Positions 1 to 12,047 of a stretch of DNA of 64,000 nucleotides are shown one piece after another. Positions within the stretch are counted from its first letter, which is position 1. The number at the start of each line of letters is the position of its first letter. The DNA lies in NCBI GenBank assembly GCA_003024785.1, contig PUQB01000609.1, forward strand, positions 1 to 64,000, written 5' to 3'. Origin of the DNA: Selaginella tamariscina. Taxonomy: Eukaryota; Streptophyta; Lycopodiopsida; Selaginellales; Selaginellaceae. The translations under genes were made by a program, and so were the position numbers. The notes under the pieces were generated by a model that was not told where the DNA came from, ran no database searches, and saw nothing but the letters and a program-made list of their open reading frames with translations.

Positions 1-2008
1 TATATACATGTTTAGATGTATTTTATTATTTTATATATATTTTTTTATTTATCACACACACATGCTTGAAATGGTGGCCGCCACCTTTGTAGGAGCCTTA
101 AAAGGAGTGGCGGGATTAATCCGGCCACCCTTTCTGGTGCGAGATTAATCCCGCCACCATTTCTAGGAGTCCTAAAAGGAATTATATATTAATCACTATA
201 TATATTATAATTTATTAGTGACGGGATTCTGGTGGCGGGATTGATCCCGCCACCATTTCAAGGAGCCCTAAAAGGAGTGGCCGGATTAATCCGGCCACCC
301 TTCTAGCGGCGGGATTAATCCCGCCACTCCTTTTAAGCCTCTTAGAAAGATGGCGGGATTAATCCTGCCACACTCTTATATATACATATACAAATATATA
401 TGTGTGTTTATATGTATAATATAATATATTTATCTATCTCTCGCACACACACACACTCATGTATATACATATACATATATATGTGTGTGTATGTATATGA
501 TATGTATAATTTAATTTATTTATGTATCTCTCGCATAGACACACACACCACATGTATATACATATATATATGTGTGTGTATCTATATAATATAATTTATT
601 TATTTATTTCTTACACACACACACAAACTATATGTGTATGTACTTGTGTATTTGATTATATATAATTACTTTATCTCTCTTGAATGTATATGTATGTGTG
701 TATTTGTATATATGTAATTTCTTTATATCTCTCTCACACACACAATTGTATGTATATATACATGTTTATATGTATTTTATAAGTTTTTTATATTTTTTTA
801 TTTATCACACACACACATGCTTGAAATGGTGGCGGGATTAATCCCACCATACTCTTATATATATACATATACAAATATATGTGTGTTTATATGTATAATA
901 TAATATATTTATTTATCTCTCGCACAGACACACACACACACATGTATATACATATATATACATGTGTGTGTGTGTGTGTATCTGTATATATAATTTATTT
1001 ATTTATTTCTTATACACACATACAAACTATATGTATGTACCTATGTATTTATATATATATAATTACTTTATCTCTCTTGAATGTATATGTATATGTGTAT
1101 TTGTATATATGTAATTTCTTTATCTCTCTCTCACACACACAATTGTATGTATATATAAATATTTATATGTATTTTATAAGTTTTTTTATATTTTTTATTT
1201 ATCACACACACATGCTTGAAATGGTGGCGGGATTAATCCCACCACTTTTCTAAGAGCCTTTAGTGGTCGGATTAATCCAGCCACCCTTCTAGTGACGGGA
1301 TTAATCCCACCACTATTTCAAGGTCTCTTAGAAAGGTGGTAGGATTAATTCCGTCACACTCTTATATATATACATATACAAATATATATGTGTTTATATA
1401 TTAATATAATATATTTATCTATCTCTCTCACACACACATGTATATACATATATATGTGTGTGTGTGTGTGTCTGTATAATATAATTTATTTATTTTCTTA
1501 CACACACACACAACTATATGTGTATGTACCTGTGTATTTGTATATATATATAATTACTTATCTCTCTCTTGAATGTATATGTGTGTGTATTTGTATATAT
1601 GTAATTTCTTTATCTCTCACACACACAATTGTATATATACATATTTATATGTATTGTATAAGTTTTTTATATTTCTTTATTTATCACACACACACATGTT
1701 TGAAATGGTGGCAGGATTAATCCCGCCACACTCTTATATATATACATATACAAATATATATGTGTGTTTATATGTATAATATAATATATTTATCTATCTC
1801 TCGCACACACACACACTCATGTATATACATATACATATATATGTGTGTGTATATATACGATATGTATAATTTAATTTATTTATGTATCTCTCGCACAGAC
1901 ACACACACACACATGTATATACATATATATATGTGTGCGTGTGTGTATCTGTATAATATAATTTATTTATTTTTTCTTACACACACATAAACTATATGTG
2001 TATGTACC

Positions 2009-2040
<32 letters not shown>

Positions 2041-2215
2041 TACTTTATCTCTCTCTTGAATGTATATGTATGTGTGTATTTGTATATATGTAATTTCTTT
2101 ATCTCTCCCTCACACACACAATTGTATGTATATATATATGTTTATATGTATTTTATAAGTTTTTTATATTTCTTTATTTGTCACACAAACACATGCTTGA
2201 AGTGGTGGCAGATTA
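1..2215. repeat. Tandem array of AT/CA-rich units with GC-rich palindromes
   Basis: The anchor CATGCTTGAAATGGTGG recurs near 61, 816, 1211, 1695 and 2192 (with small changes), so units are about 390-760 bp. Each unit has an AT-rich spacer with TATATA, GTGTGT and CACACA runs and a GC-rich cassette of variable length. The cassettes hold perfect 18-bp palindromes, GGCGGGATTAATCCCGCC (308-325) and GGCCGGATTAATCCGGCC (279-296), plus chimeric and decayed versions. Open frames here are low-complexity Tyr/Ile/His/Thr runs and are not genes. It could be a local satellite or the remains of a foldback-type element. Confidence 0.8.
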
Positions 2216-2224
2216 ATCCCGCCA

Positions 2225-4395
2225 CCCCAATGATGCTGATTTCAGATGTATTGATACGGTTGTTCGCTTGGTTATTAAGAATATGCCAAATAATTTCAAA
2301 CTTTTAAATGACTGGCTAGGCATTGTTTTCACTCCAACGAGCCTGAACCACCATCAGAGGGACGTATTCAACAATGTACGTTATCCAAACATTATAAGTC
2401 AAGCTGCATGGAGCATTGTCAAATTAATCAGGGGTCCGCACAATGATGCATGGGTTTTTTTACTACTGCACTAGCGAATCCGTCTTGGAGTGTTACCTTT
2501 GGGATATATGTGTGTTTACCGTTGAAAAAGATAAGACCATGGTCGAGGATTTGAACAAGTAGATAGAGAGGTTCTTAACTGACTACCTTAACAAACCCAT
2601 ATAGGAGTATTTAGGAAAGTTCCCTCCCGAGAAGTGCAATAGCTCTAAAGAGAATTTGGTTCAATGTTGGAGTCTGAGAACGATCTTGAACCAGATATTA
2701 CACTAGAAGTTATCTTAATGAGTACATAACATTCACTTACTCTATTGACCATGGAAACATCAATAGAAGAAACGAAAAATTTTGAACGATCTTCCAAGCG
2801 GTTAAGACATTCTTCACCTCACTCAAAAGGTAACAGCGAAGAAGCATTGATAATGTGTTGATAAAGTGACAAATAATTATAAATGAGTGTAACATAAGGC
2901 ATTTTTGTATATTTCGTTTATATTTGTATAAAAAATAAACTCTCAAAGTCTTAGATTAAAAAGGTAAATAATATATCTTGGTAATTATAAGGCCAGCTAA
3001 CTATCATTTTACAGATGTAATAAAACGGTTGAGAACATGGATTTTCAGAAGTGGCATGAGGTAAGAGAGAGGTGTGGCAAAAATTTCTTGTGCCACATGT
3101 CAGAATGACAGAGTTGATATAAGAAATGGATAATAATGCAGCTCAAAACATCATTACTATGGAGACCATTTTAGTTTCTGCATCACCATTTCTATTACCT
3201 TTAATTCCTAAATCACTTTCTGCAACGCTTGTAGTATCTAAATCTTATAAGGATGATGTACAAGTAAATAATAAAAGATCAGTAATAATATAGCATTAAA
3301 AAATAAATGTGAAATGGACCAAACAAGTGAGTTGCAAAGCATTCAAGAGGCAACGTTGCCCTTTGTTACTCATGGTTATATTGTGTTGTTGAATGTCAAT
3401 GGTGTTTTGCTTCATTAACAAAGGCCTGAGGACAAAGAAAAAGAAATCAAACATGGTGATTTCATTTGTTGTCATGATAAATTTCAATATAATATCATTT
3501 TTCATCTGGGGTTAGACAGTTTCTTTCAAAAGCTTAAGGAGATGGGTGCACTTGTGGGATTTGATCATGCATGTAGTTTCACAACTTGACACCACTGCTG
3601 AAATTGTAGTGTTGTAGAAAAGGTGATTCGTAAAGATTGGATTTTTGACCAGCGAATATGTTAGTGGTAAAGGAAGAATAATGAAGAATGCACATATCTT
3701 AGTGGTAAATGACTCTCCTCAAATGGATGAGCTTGGATACATGCCTTAAAAAGAAGAATCTTAAAAACTTTTATGAGCAATATCCACTATATAAAACATA
3801 CCTTGACGCTTTTATTTCTAGTGATTTTGAATTTTATAAATTAAAGGAGAGCAACCGGCGCTCTATAATATTATTATTAAGGAACGTCATTGTTTAGATA
3901 AGCCTTTATGCACTCCTCTTCTTATCACAACTTATGTATTTAACAAGGATGGCAACTCCTAACTGCATTCGTGAGAGTGTTAGGTGGTGGTAATAACATA
4001 AAGATATTGACCAAAATGATTTGATTAATCCGAAGAGTGATGACTTAAATAAAATGAGGAAATTTCTCTATATGGTTAAAGCGAAAGTAATTACAAAAAG
4101 ATTAACAAGTTGATAAGGAAATGATTTCATTTGTAATTATGTTTGAAAGTATTTTTTAATTATTGTAAAATATTTTTACAATAGAGAATAATACGATATT
4201 TTCATATATTTTAGGAATATTCCTTACTAAGTAAGGTTAATGAAGGATTAATTTGTTAATTAATTAATATTTAAGACTTAATTATATATTAATTAAATAA
4301 TTAATTAATAATTAAAACTTAAGTATTAATTAGCAATTTATTTTATATTCCCATTTTCATGTATCATGCCCATTTTAGTTACAACGTGCATATGT
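2225..4395 (+). pseudogene. HAD/FCP1-like (NLI-interacting factor type) phosphatase pseudogene, copy 1
   Basis: This is a diverged inverted copy of 13565-15930. The region encoding LLNVNGVL (about 3376-3411) matches the first motif of plant FCP1-like HAD proteins, with the catalytic Asp changed to Asn. NDSPQ (about 3705-3719) matches the DDSP-type third motif. Stops and frameshifts are frequent, for example a stop after the segment DLNK and another soon after NDSPQ. The N-terminal part, seen from 2225 as a DADFRCIDTVVRLV-like frame, is not recognised. Family members dephosphorylate protein Ser/Thr residues. This copy cannot make the protein as read. Confidence 0.55.
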
Positions 4396-4995
4396 ATCTG
4401 TGTCAATTATAAGAAACTGAATGATGAAACAAAGTGGGATACATATCCAATATTCACTAAGGAATTATTAGACACAATAGTAGGACACAACATGTACTTA
4501 TTTTTGGAGGGATTTTCCAGATACAACCAAGTACAAATAAAGGAAGCAGATTAATCAAAGACAACCTTCATCAGTCCATTGGAAGCTTATGCATACCACG
4601 TCATGCCCTTTGGGTTGTGTAATGTACTAGCAGTTGGTTAGTGAAACATTCCGGGACTACCTAACGACATTTATGAAAGTTTTCATAGACGATTTCACAT
4701 TTATGGGATGAAGGATGACCATTTAGAATGTTTAACGAAAGTGTTTGATAAAACAATATAGTATTAAACCTAGAGAAGTGTGTATTTTAAAAATCTAGAG
4801 TATTACTTAGACATTGTATGCAAACAAGGGATAATAGTGGATCATGATAAAGTGAAGATAATACAAACCATGGAGACACCTATATATGTGAGCGAAATAC
4901 AATGACTACTCAGCAAGATGGGATATCATCAACGATTTATTAAAAATTATGCAACAATAGTGAAACCACTGACCAAGAAGAGTTTTTAAATGACT
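4395..4995 (+). pseudogene. Ty3/gypsy reverse transcriptase fragment
   Basis: Translation gives the gypsy RT signature: YKKLNDETKWDTYP, then GHNMYLFLEGFSRYNQ, then a stop. The frame resumes around MPFGLCN (about 4605-4625) and a degenerate LGH/YH.RFI region near 4800-4950. No LTRs, protease or integrase are visible beside it. It directly follows the HAD-like copy, so it is a truncated relic. Confidence 0.75.
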
Positions 4996-6500
4996 TCTAG
5001 TGTGGTTTTTAGCAACACTAAATTGAAATATGTATAAGCTTTAATCCTCGACATCTCTTTCTGCTTGGACAATTCTTAAAACAGGGTTGGCTCCTGCCTC
5101 ATATGCAATGAACAACATATGCTTATAGAAATCAAATTTAGAAAAATAATCTTCCCTCTTAATATTGAGTTATGCACCATTCACATAAGCACTTGAAAGG
5201 TCCTGGCATAGTGTTCCTTATGCTATTCTCCTTATGCCACTGATCTCAAGAGCTTGTTACTTTTGCACCATTGCATAATTCGCAATAGCAAGTGTAACTA
5301 CCCATAGCTCACATAGAAGGAAGGCCTAGGCTGCAAAAATGTAGTTGAGGTGTCACTTTTTTTCCACCAACAATAACTGCTTTTGGCTTTATGGTGTGTT
5401 CGAAGAATTAAACCCAAAACTGCTTGTGATGGTAATTAAATCATGCCACAATGGCCTTATGGTGACACTGAAGATTGAACACAACACCTTATATAACTTC
5501 TCACAAGGACAATTTCTGGGTATTTATTGTGTGTTACACAATTGTGAGTAGAATTTGTCTAATAGACGAAGAATTATAAAACCCAAATGTCCATCTCAAC
5601 TTTGGTGAAGTTGCACCTTCGTTGTATGTCCAACATGGTGGTGCCTCTAAACGAGGGTACGCAAGTCTTCTGCAATGCAATAGAAGATTGGGCCTCGAAG
5701 CAGAAAGTTCTATTTGTCCTAACTAGGTGTATCTCTCACTCATGGCATAAAGTCAAAAGTTGTTGGCATAAAACAAGATTGGGCTTCTGTGGTGCTATAT
5801 ATATATAGAGAGAGAGACATATACAATATGCATAATAATATAAGGTATCATTCTGCGAGTGATGAGGTTCTATCAAAGTTTTATAGATGAAGTCTTTCAT
5901 ATATATTTGTCTTAACTAGGTGTATCTCTCACTCTCTCTCTACATACACAAATACAAATACAATTATATACGTAGGATACATTAACTGGCAACATAAGAG
6001 TTGGTTATCAAGAATTTGGTTATTTATATGGTGAATATCATCATCTAACAAGGAGAGTTTGATGTATATACTTGTTTAAATATAATTATACCTACATAGT
6101 TTAAATAATATGTGTAATTGAAACTATAAATTATATATAAATTATGATATTGTTAATTTATATAAATATGTCCTTGTTGTAGTGTACTTTATCTGAAAGT
6201 CGGAATCTACTTGCAAACTTTAACTTACATGTTGAAGTTGCTGGTCATGACTTAACGAGTATACACGTACATGTCATGTACATGCATATATGGTTAGATG
6301 TGTGTGGATGATGTATAAATTCACATATATGGCATGTACACACCTAACATACATCTATAGTATGTATATAAAGAGTGCAAAGACATACATATATTGATAC
6401 ACTGGAAGGTTTGTAACTTATTCAAGGGGCGATTTACATACAACAAGTCCTCTTGGATTTTGCTCTAGCTTTATTCCTATCTGCCTACCTACTTTTAAAA
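4996..6500. other. AT-rich stretch without a recognised gene
   Basis: Short open frames at 5345-5551 and 5587-5808 match nothing I recognise. There is a GAGAGA run near 5803-5816, and a phrase about ACTAGGTGTATCTCTCACTC is repeated near 5723 and 5917. I see no promoter, RNA gene or mobile-element end that can be supported. Confidence 0.5.
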
Positions 6501-6514
6501 CTTAGCAAAATTGT

Positions 6515-6715
6515 ATAAGTGCCACATCACTTCCCACATCAGCATCTATGTCCATGTCAGCATCCATCTCTATCGTTGCCACATCAACATCCACATTTTC
6601 GTCCACGTTAGCATTCATGTGTCTACTTCCATTTCTGTATCCACCTGGGCACCCACGTCTTCATCAGCATTGACGTCCATACGAGTCTCCACATTAGCAT
6701 TAGCGTTAATCATTT
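6515..6715. repeat. Degenerate CCACATCAGCAT-type short tandem repeat
   Basis: About 200 bp of imperfect repeats of a CA(C/T)ATC-AGCATC-CA(T/C) phrase, read as Ser/His/Ile/Val-rich in every frame. It sits just upstream of a Ty1/copia fragment. The open frame over it is a by-product of the repeat. Confidence 0.55.
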
Positions 6716-6809
6716 CCATAGTTCACATTAATTGTCTGTGTCTTCACTTCTTCTCTATGGAGCTCGAAACTACACTTCTCCTCTATAGTGTTCAAATCTA
6801 GGGTGAGTA

Positions 6810-7215
6810 GCACTTGCAAGTGGTGAAGCACATCATGCACTACCTTCAAGCGACAAAGGAGTCCGCTCTTGTTTATAGCAATTGTGATCTTGAAGAGTGG
6901 AATACTCAGATGCAAATTGGGCTGGAAATATCGATTCTCGCAAGTCTACTTTTGGGTATGCTTTCTTTCTTGGTAGGAACATTGTATCCTGGAGAAGTAA
7001 GAGGCAGAAGAGCTCCAGGTACCACGACTTGACTCGGCACATGCAAGCGCAAGTGAAGTTCCTTTGAGAGCAAGTGGCCAAGGAGATCATTCATTTGGGG
7101 TTTTGCCCAATCGACGAGATGGTGACAAGTATACTGACGAAGGCTCTGCAAGTTCACTGATTCCAAACGAACAGAGCCAACCAAGCTCATGGTGAAAAAC
7201 GAAGATGATCAGCAA
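6810..7215 (+). pseudogene. Ty1/copia RNase H fragment with internal deletion
   Basis: The plus strand encodes VKHIMHYLQATKESALVYS, a frameshifted '[18 protein letters not shown]' block, then [21 protein letters not shown] and DEMVTSILTKAL segments. This is the order of the C-terminal RNase H and tail of copia polyproteins. The part between the SW..KRQ region and the TKH region is largely missing. Downstream sequence to about 7380 with a TATATATATTCC motif may be remnant LTR. It ends before the duplicated block at 7555. Confidence 0.75.
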
Positions 7216-7554
7216 AGGACTACTAGATTGAGGGATGTGGCATAATGGGTCACTATGCTACACGGAGTGATACATAAATGGTATTGGTAGTGAAAGACAA
7301 GAGTTGTGTCTCTTTGGCATATGCATGTATATATATTCCACATTACAATGCAATAATAATGAGAGAGCTATCCCAATCTCTCCTTCCGAAAGTTTACAAG
7401 CAGATCTTCACCCTAAGAACTTCCCGTTGAGTTTCAATGCAATTACTTGAGTACCTTGCATGTGCCATTTTCAAGTAGCATGGCAACTATTAAAGCTCTG
7501 AAGATCATGGCAAATATTATTTGAGTGATTATATAAGACCATTCCACCTTTCAG

Positions 7555-7880
7555 TCTATAGCACTCAACGGTAGCACAACGGTTGTCACTGTTGCTCCGG
7601 GAGAGATGCCGGACATGATTAGGCTTTCCAATCCTCTTCTGGCATGGTCTCGGTCTAAGGGCTGCTCTTGTCCCACTCCAAAGATGCCCTTCAGCTTTCC
7701 TAGTATTGAAGGGTTGACAGCTTGTGTATACATAGGAATAGAGGTGTTGTCAGATTCTCCAACATCTGAGAAATGGTCCCCTTTTGACATGTGTCCATCT
7801 GCTGTCTTTACGAAAATAAAAAATAAAGCTGGTTTTGAGATGCAGATCTCACAATCCTGCATTTGCACGCACACAGACAC
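7555..7880 (-). CDS. Unidentified coding-like block shared by two duplicated loci
   Basis: The minus-strand frame includes SDNTSIPMYTQAVNPSILG and GVGQEQPLDRDHARRGLESL, without low complexity. A diverged copy lies at 45225-45500, where an extra segment (DQLPGLDGLRLANTTVIYEE) is kept upstream and the DRDH tetrapeptide is missing. Retention of frame-like sequence in both copies suggests an old exon. The block lies about 0.9 kb downstream of the PHD exon of the SAM/NTPase gene on the same strand. It could be a last exon of that gene or part of a separate gene. I do not recognise the family. Confidence 0.35.
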
Positions 7881-8500
7881 ACAGAGCGTATACTGTACAT
7901 GTAAGTTCTAGTTGATATAATTTTGATTGTAAAAAATATATATTTTTATTTTTTAGTTTCCAAGTAGCGTGATAATATAGAATATTTAAACAAGAGATGA
8001 GAATATTATATCATTACATACATACTGAAGATACTGAGTTATACATAGTCATATTGTCCAGTAAACTTGGAGCCACATCAGTGGTGGGAAAACATTAAAC
8101 AACCATCTGAGTCTGATATGCGTGTGTGACTTTTAATGACTTGTAGCGTGTAATGTCTCTCACTAAACCAGTTAGTCCAAGCTAATTCTGTTATTTAAGA
8201 GAGTAATATGCATCTTTGGATCTCTTGGGATTCATGATATGCAACATAGTCAGGATATAATTTTTAAGAAAAGTTTATATAACCAAGAGGTTTAACACTC
8301 AGAATCGCGTTTCTTTCCCGGTTTTGGGGAATGCGGTTCAAGGGGAGAGTTCTGCAGAGTCGTCTAGTACTGGTTCAAGGGAGAGTTCTGCAGAGTCGTC
8401 TAGTACTGAAATGGACTTTCTGACGATTCTGAGTCAAGTTCAGCGGCGAGGAGCTATATGTGGACGTGCGGTGAGTTGTTTACTTTGAGCCTGCCTTTAA
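7881..8500. other. Duplicated non-coding stretch downstream of SAM/NTPase/PHD gene copy 1
   Basis: AT-rich sequence with a near-identical counterpart at about 45560-45990, including the phrase CGTGTGTGACTTTTAATGAC. Copy 1 has a local duplication of 'GGGGAGAGTTCTGCAGAGTC' near 8342-8400. It is probably 3' flank carried along when the locus duplicated. No other gene is visible. Confidence 0.6.
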
Positions 8501-8755
8501 CAACGTTTATGAGCACAAAGAAGAGGTGGAGTTGCCTTTGGAGCAGAACGCGATAGATGCAAACGGCCTTAGGACAGTATCTCTGGTTTTCGTTAAAGGG
8601 GGCATGTTGATGGCAATGAACATCTGAAGCAATCTACTTCGATCCAACATTAATACTAGTAGTATTTTGCATATTGATGGGAAGAACAACAAAAATTCTT
8701 TACAAGCTGACAACTCAAGTTTTCTTGCCTCTCTTTACTTGCCTTAGATTTACTA

Positions 8756-11700
8756 CTACCCGGTAGACGACCGCTTGGATTTTCCTCTTCCACTTCCCAC
8801 AGCACTTTTTCCACCTTTGGCATAGCAGAAAAGGCATTCGAAGTTGTGGTTGGGCTTGTACCTGTCCCCAGCGCAAGCCGTGTGTACCCAACACTTGCAC
8901 CTATCGCACTGGACCCAGTTGTCCAGTTCTCCTTCCCCAAGGTAGCATTGATATTCTGAACATTCCACGCATGAATCCTGAAACTTAAAAACGTCAGTCT
9001 CCTATGAAACGAAACGAAACAAGAGCAACCTCCTTTCCAGCCGGATTGTCCTTCTTCAGCAAGCTGCACCGTTCGTCGATGACCTTAAGTGCAGTGCAAA
9101 ACTCAGCGAATGAAGAAACAACCTCCTCGTACATCTTTCCACCTGTCGTATGCCCCGGGTTCTCACCATGAACGATCCAGGCCAAAAGCGTTCGCAACTT
9201 AACCCCTGGGATTCCTTTCTGCAGCTCAGTGTATAATCGAGAGCCACTTCAGGAGTCTTGGTGTGAATCTTGACCGCGTTTGTTGCAACCGAAACCTGGA
9301 TAACCACGACGAATTCCTCATCGACATAGTACAAGTCCACACCCCTGTGGTTGAACTCCTTCGGAACGACCAGAATTCTCTTGCTCGGATACTTCTCTAG
9401 TATCTCCCACGAGAACTTGCCAGTAACCACCACTTCCGGATCTATAACCAGCTGCCTTGTTCCCAAATTGAAGTGCGGGCGGTGTAGTGCTGCCGCCAAA
9501 ATGGTAGCCATTTCTGCATTCCAACCGATTCGGGCCATGTTGGTGTCTGACCGTACCCGGGATGTCCACTTCTGTATCTCGCTGAGAGCATCTGCATTTT
9601 CTTCCTGCTTCAATCTCTTGGCCAGGAGAGCCATAGTATAGGGCCTTAGAACTGGTACCAGGCACCTCCCGTGACCACCTGGACTTCGGTAAAAGCACCT
9701 CGTGTCTAAAACCTGGGACAGCTTCCAGATCTCCTCCCCAAAGAGAGCCTTCAGTAGCTGGTTCCTTCCAGCTTGATTGGGCTGACGAATGTACTTCCGC
9801 GTCGAGCGTGTGTACCGTTTCAGGTCCCCTGTTACTTCTTCAATCGCTTTGGTTCTGGCGAAGAGATACTTGTGTACCAGCCTAGGCACGAAACCAGTGT
9901 ACCAGTACAAGTCAATAAGCTCCTCATCAGAGAGCTTTATCCCCCAGTGGTCCAGGTACTGGAAAAGTTCACGGGCCTAACACAAAAGTAAGTTCAGTAA
10001 CAAAAAAAACAACTGCATCACCTCATATCCGCCGCAATGAACAGATCGACCGGCCGTTTGTCGTGTCTGAGGTCGCTCCTGATTGTGCTCCTCACCGAAA
10101 CACAGACAAAAAGAGTGCAGCATTGTTGCAGACCCCACACTTTATCCCTGGCATAGCTACGAAGTGCTACCGAAGGCTTCCGGATTCCTGCAGTGTCGTC
10201 ATCGTCATCCAGATCAGTGGCGTTCGCATCGTCAACAACCACATAGATGCGATCACGTATGGACCTGCTTCCCATAAACAACTCCAAGTGGGCAAATGTC
10301 TCGGCAGCCATGATATCTTCCACGTCCTGCTTGTCGTCAATATAAGCCAGGAGTAGACTATTTCTCATCTCCAGAAAAGGATCGTGGACAAACTGCGCAC
10401 AATCGACGAAGACAATTCGGCGGAAACTGTCCTGAACCTCAGCATTTTCCTGCTCTACGACCGAGTTTTCCTGTGATCCGTCATCCTCATCTATGGTGTC
10501 CTCCACGGCGTCCTCTTCTTGTGACACCATCTCCTCTTCACCGAATTTCTTGATAGAAAGTACTGGGTGCTTCTGCCGAGCCTTTGCAAACTTCTGGTGC
10601 AGGTCGACAACAGCAGCCATGACAGAAGTCGTTTTTCCCGAGCCTGCAGTGCCAGTAATCACTCCAAAAGAGGGCCCATCCGTTCTCCTGGGTTCACCAT
10701 CCTGAGGAAGGAGGCTCTCCAAAATGAAGCTTTTCACGGAAGGAGCGAGAGCACGACCCATGAAGTCAAATGTACGCTTATTAACCTAACGAAGAACAAA
10801 ACAGAAAATTGAGCGAGCTTGATATGGTGCATACCTGATCTAGAGACAGCACAGGACGAGGAACAGCGCTGTAGAATTGTTTCATGTTCCCAAGCTCAAG
10901 AGGCCTATGAGCCATTATCTTGTTGTGAACGGATTCCGCGAGACTCACAAAGTCGTATTTTTGTAGCTTAGCTGCAGGGAAGCAGATTAGAGAGCACTCA
11001 AACACCACAGCCAGAACAAAGGGGATCAACAACTCTCGCAAAGGGTTGATGCACAAGGCACAGAATCAAGGGGCCAAAACAAGAAAAGCTCCAGATCCAA
11101 GTAACAAAGAAAGTCGACCAGTGACACGATCCATAATGAGACGGGCAAACACAAATCCATACATCCTCATGGCATGGAAAAAAAGGCAACCGACACACAC
11201 TATGGCACAAATAACGGACAAGGGACAATAGTAGCCAAAACATAAATAAAACTTACCAGCATGACCAGGAGCAAGGGCAGGGGCAGGAGCTGCAAAAACA
11301 AACACAGATTTGTCAGCGACCAGTGCTACATGTAAAGCCACGTAAGAGTGAACAGAACAACACCAGACCAGCAATAAGAGAGCTCTCACACAAGACCTCA
11401 AGACCAAAGACGCAGCTATTCTCAAAAAAAAGATGACACAAGAAAGTAAGAATGTGTACAGATATAACAGATCCAGAGCACAAAACATGGCTCCTGTGAC
11501 ACAGACGATCCCTATGACATCAAGCAAACACAAGCAAGAAACTGTTCTTAAGTCCCATGCAAGAAGAAGTCAGATCGAAGAAAGAGGCACGTACAGCACA
11601 AAATCTAAGACCAGCAATAACAGATCCAAAGCACAACCAGAAACCTCTCACACAAGACCCCATAGCCAACAAGAAAAAGGATGACATCTAACAAATGCGT

Positions 11701-12041
11701 AACTGACATAAAAACACAAAAGCGACAGCAGAACAAAGGGTTTTTGCAATTTGCTCAGAATTGCTTACCAGATCTTTAAGATCTGTAAGATCTTAAGGCA
11801 GAGAGGAAGAAGACATACCTAGCAGCTTGAGGTGCGGCTGAAGCTTCTTAGCAGCAAAAACTGGCACTTTCAGGCCAATCACTTCTTCGTATGTGAGCTC
11901 CATAAGCTCTTCCACATACCGGTAGCCCTCTGCATCCAGATTTTCCACAGTACGATCAATCACGGCCGCTTTGTCAACAGCCATTTGTGATTCCAGATAT
12001 GCCCGCACGGTAGGGCCTCGATCCGGCATTTCGGCGTCCAT
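8756..12041 (-). CDS. SAM-like / P-loop NTPase / REase-like / PHD-finger protein, copy 1 (frame-broken)
   Basis: Six exons are supported by GT-AG sites: 12041-11819, 11289-11257, 10971-10835, 10785-10022, 9976-9030 and 8977-8756. Exon 1 is a helical SAM-like segment (VEELMELTYEEVIGL). Exon 2 is a 33-nt Pro/Ala linker. Exon 4 has Walker A GTAGSGKT (residues about 176-183), an acidic linker, VFVDCAQF and Walker B-like IYVVVDDA. Exon 5 has YWYTGFVPRLVHKYL, then HRGVDLYYVDEE and VVIQVSVA, which fit a Crinkler/RHS-type REase fold with QxS in place of ExK. Exon 6 is a PHD finger with CVEC, CDRC, H, C and CLFC. Exon lengths expose a lost base near 10035, another near 9238 and a gained base near 8817. 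Length would be about 800 residues. The Crinkler relationship is from motif memory only. An NTPase-nuclease acting in the nucleus is inference. Confidence 0.6.
11290..11818 (-). other. Intron 1 of SAM/NTPase/PHD gene copy 1
   Basis: It runs from the donor GTATGTCT after exon 1 to an acceptor TTTTTGCAG before the 33-nt exon. At about 530 bp it is far longer than the 43-52-bp introns elsewhere in the gene. It repeats phrases such as TCTCACACAAGACC and AGATCCA(A/G)AGCACAA. Open frames over it on both strands (11046-11684) have no family signature. Confidence 0.6.
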
Positions 12042-12047
12042 CTTCAC

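Noticed and set aside
400..2307. Many Tyr/Ile/His/Thr-rich open frames
   Set aside because: They are translations of TATATA, GTGTGT and CACACA runs in the tandem array and change with repeat number.
9351..9641. Plus-strand frame conserved in both SAM/NTPase/PHD copies (also 46813-47103)
   Set aside because: It is antisense to the REase-like exon, which has splice sites and motif support on the minus strand.
11046..11684. Open frames on both strands
   Set aside because: They lie in an intron bounded by good splice sites and have no family signature.
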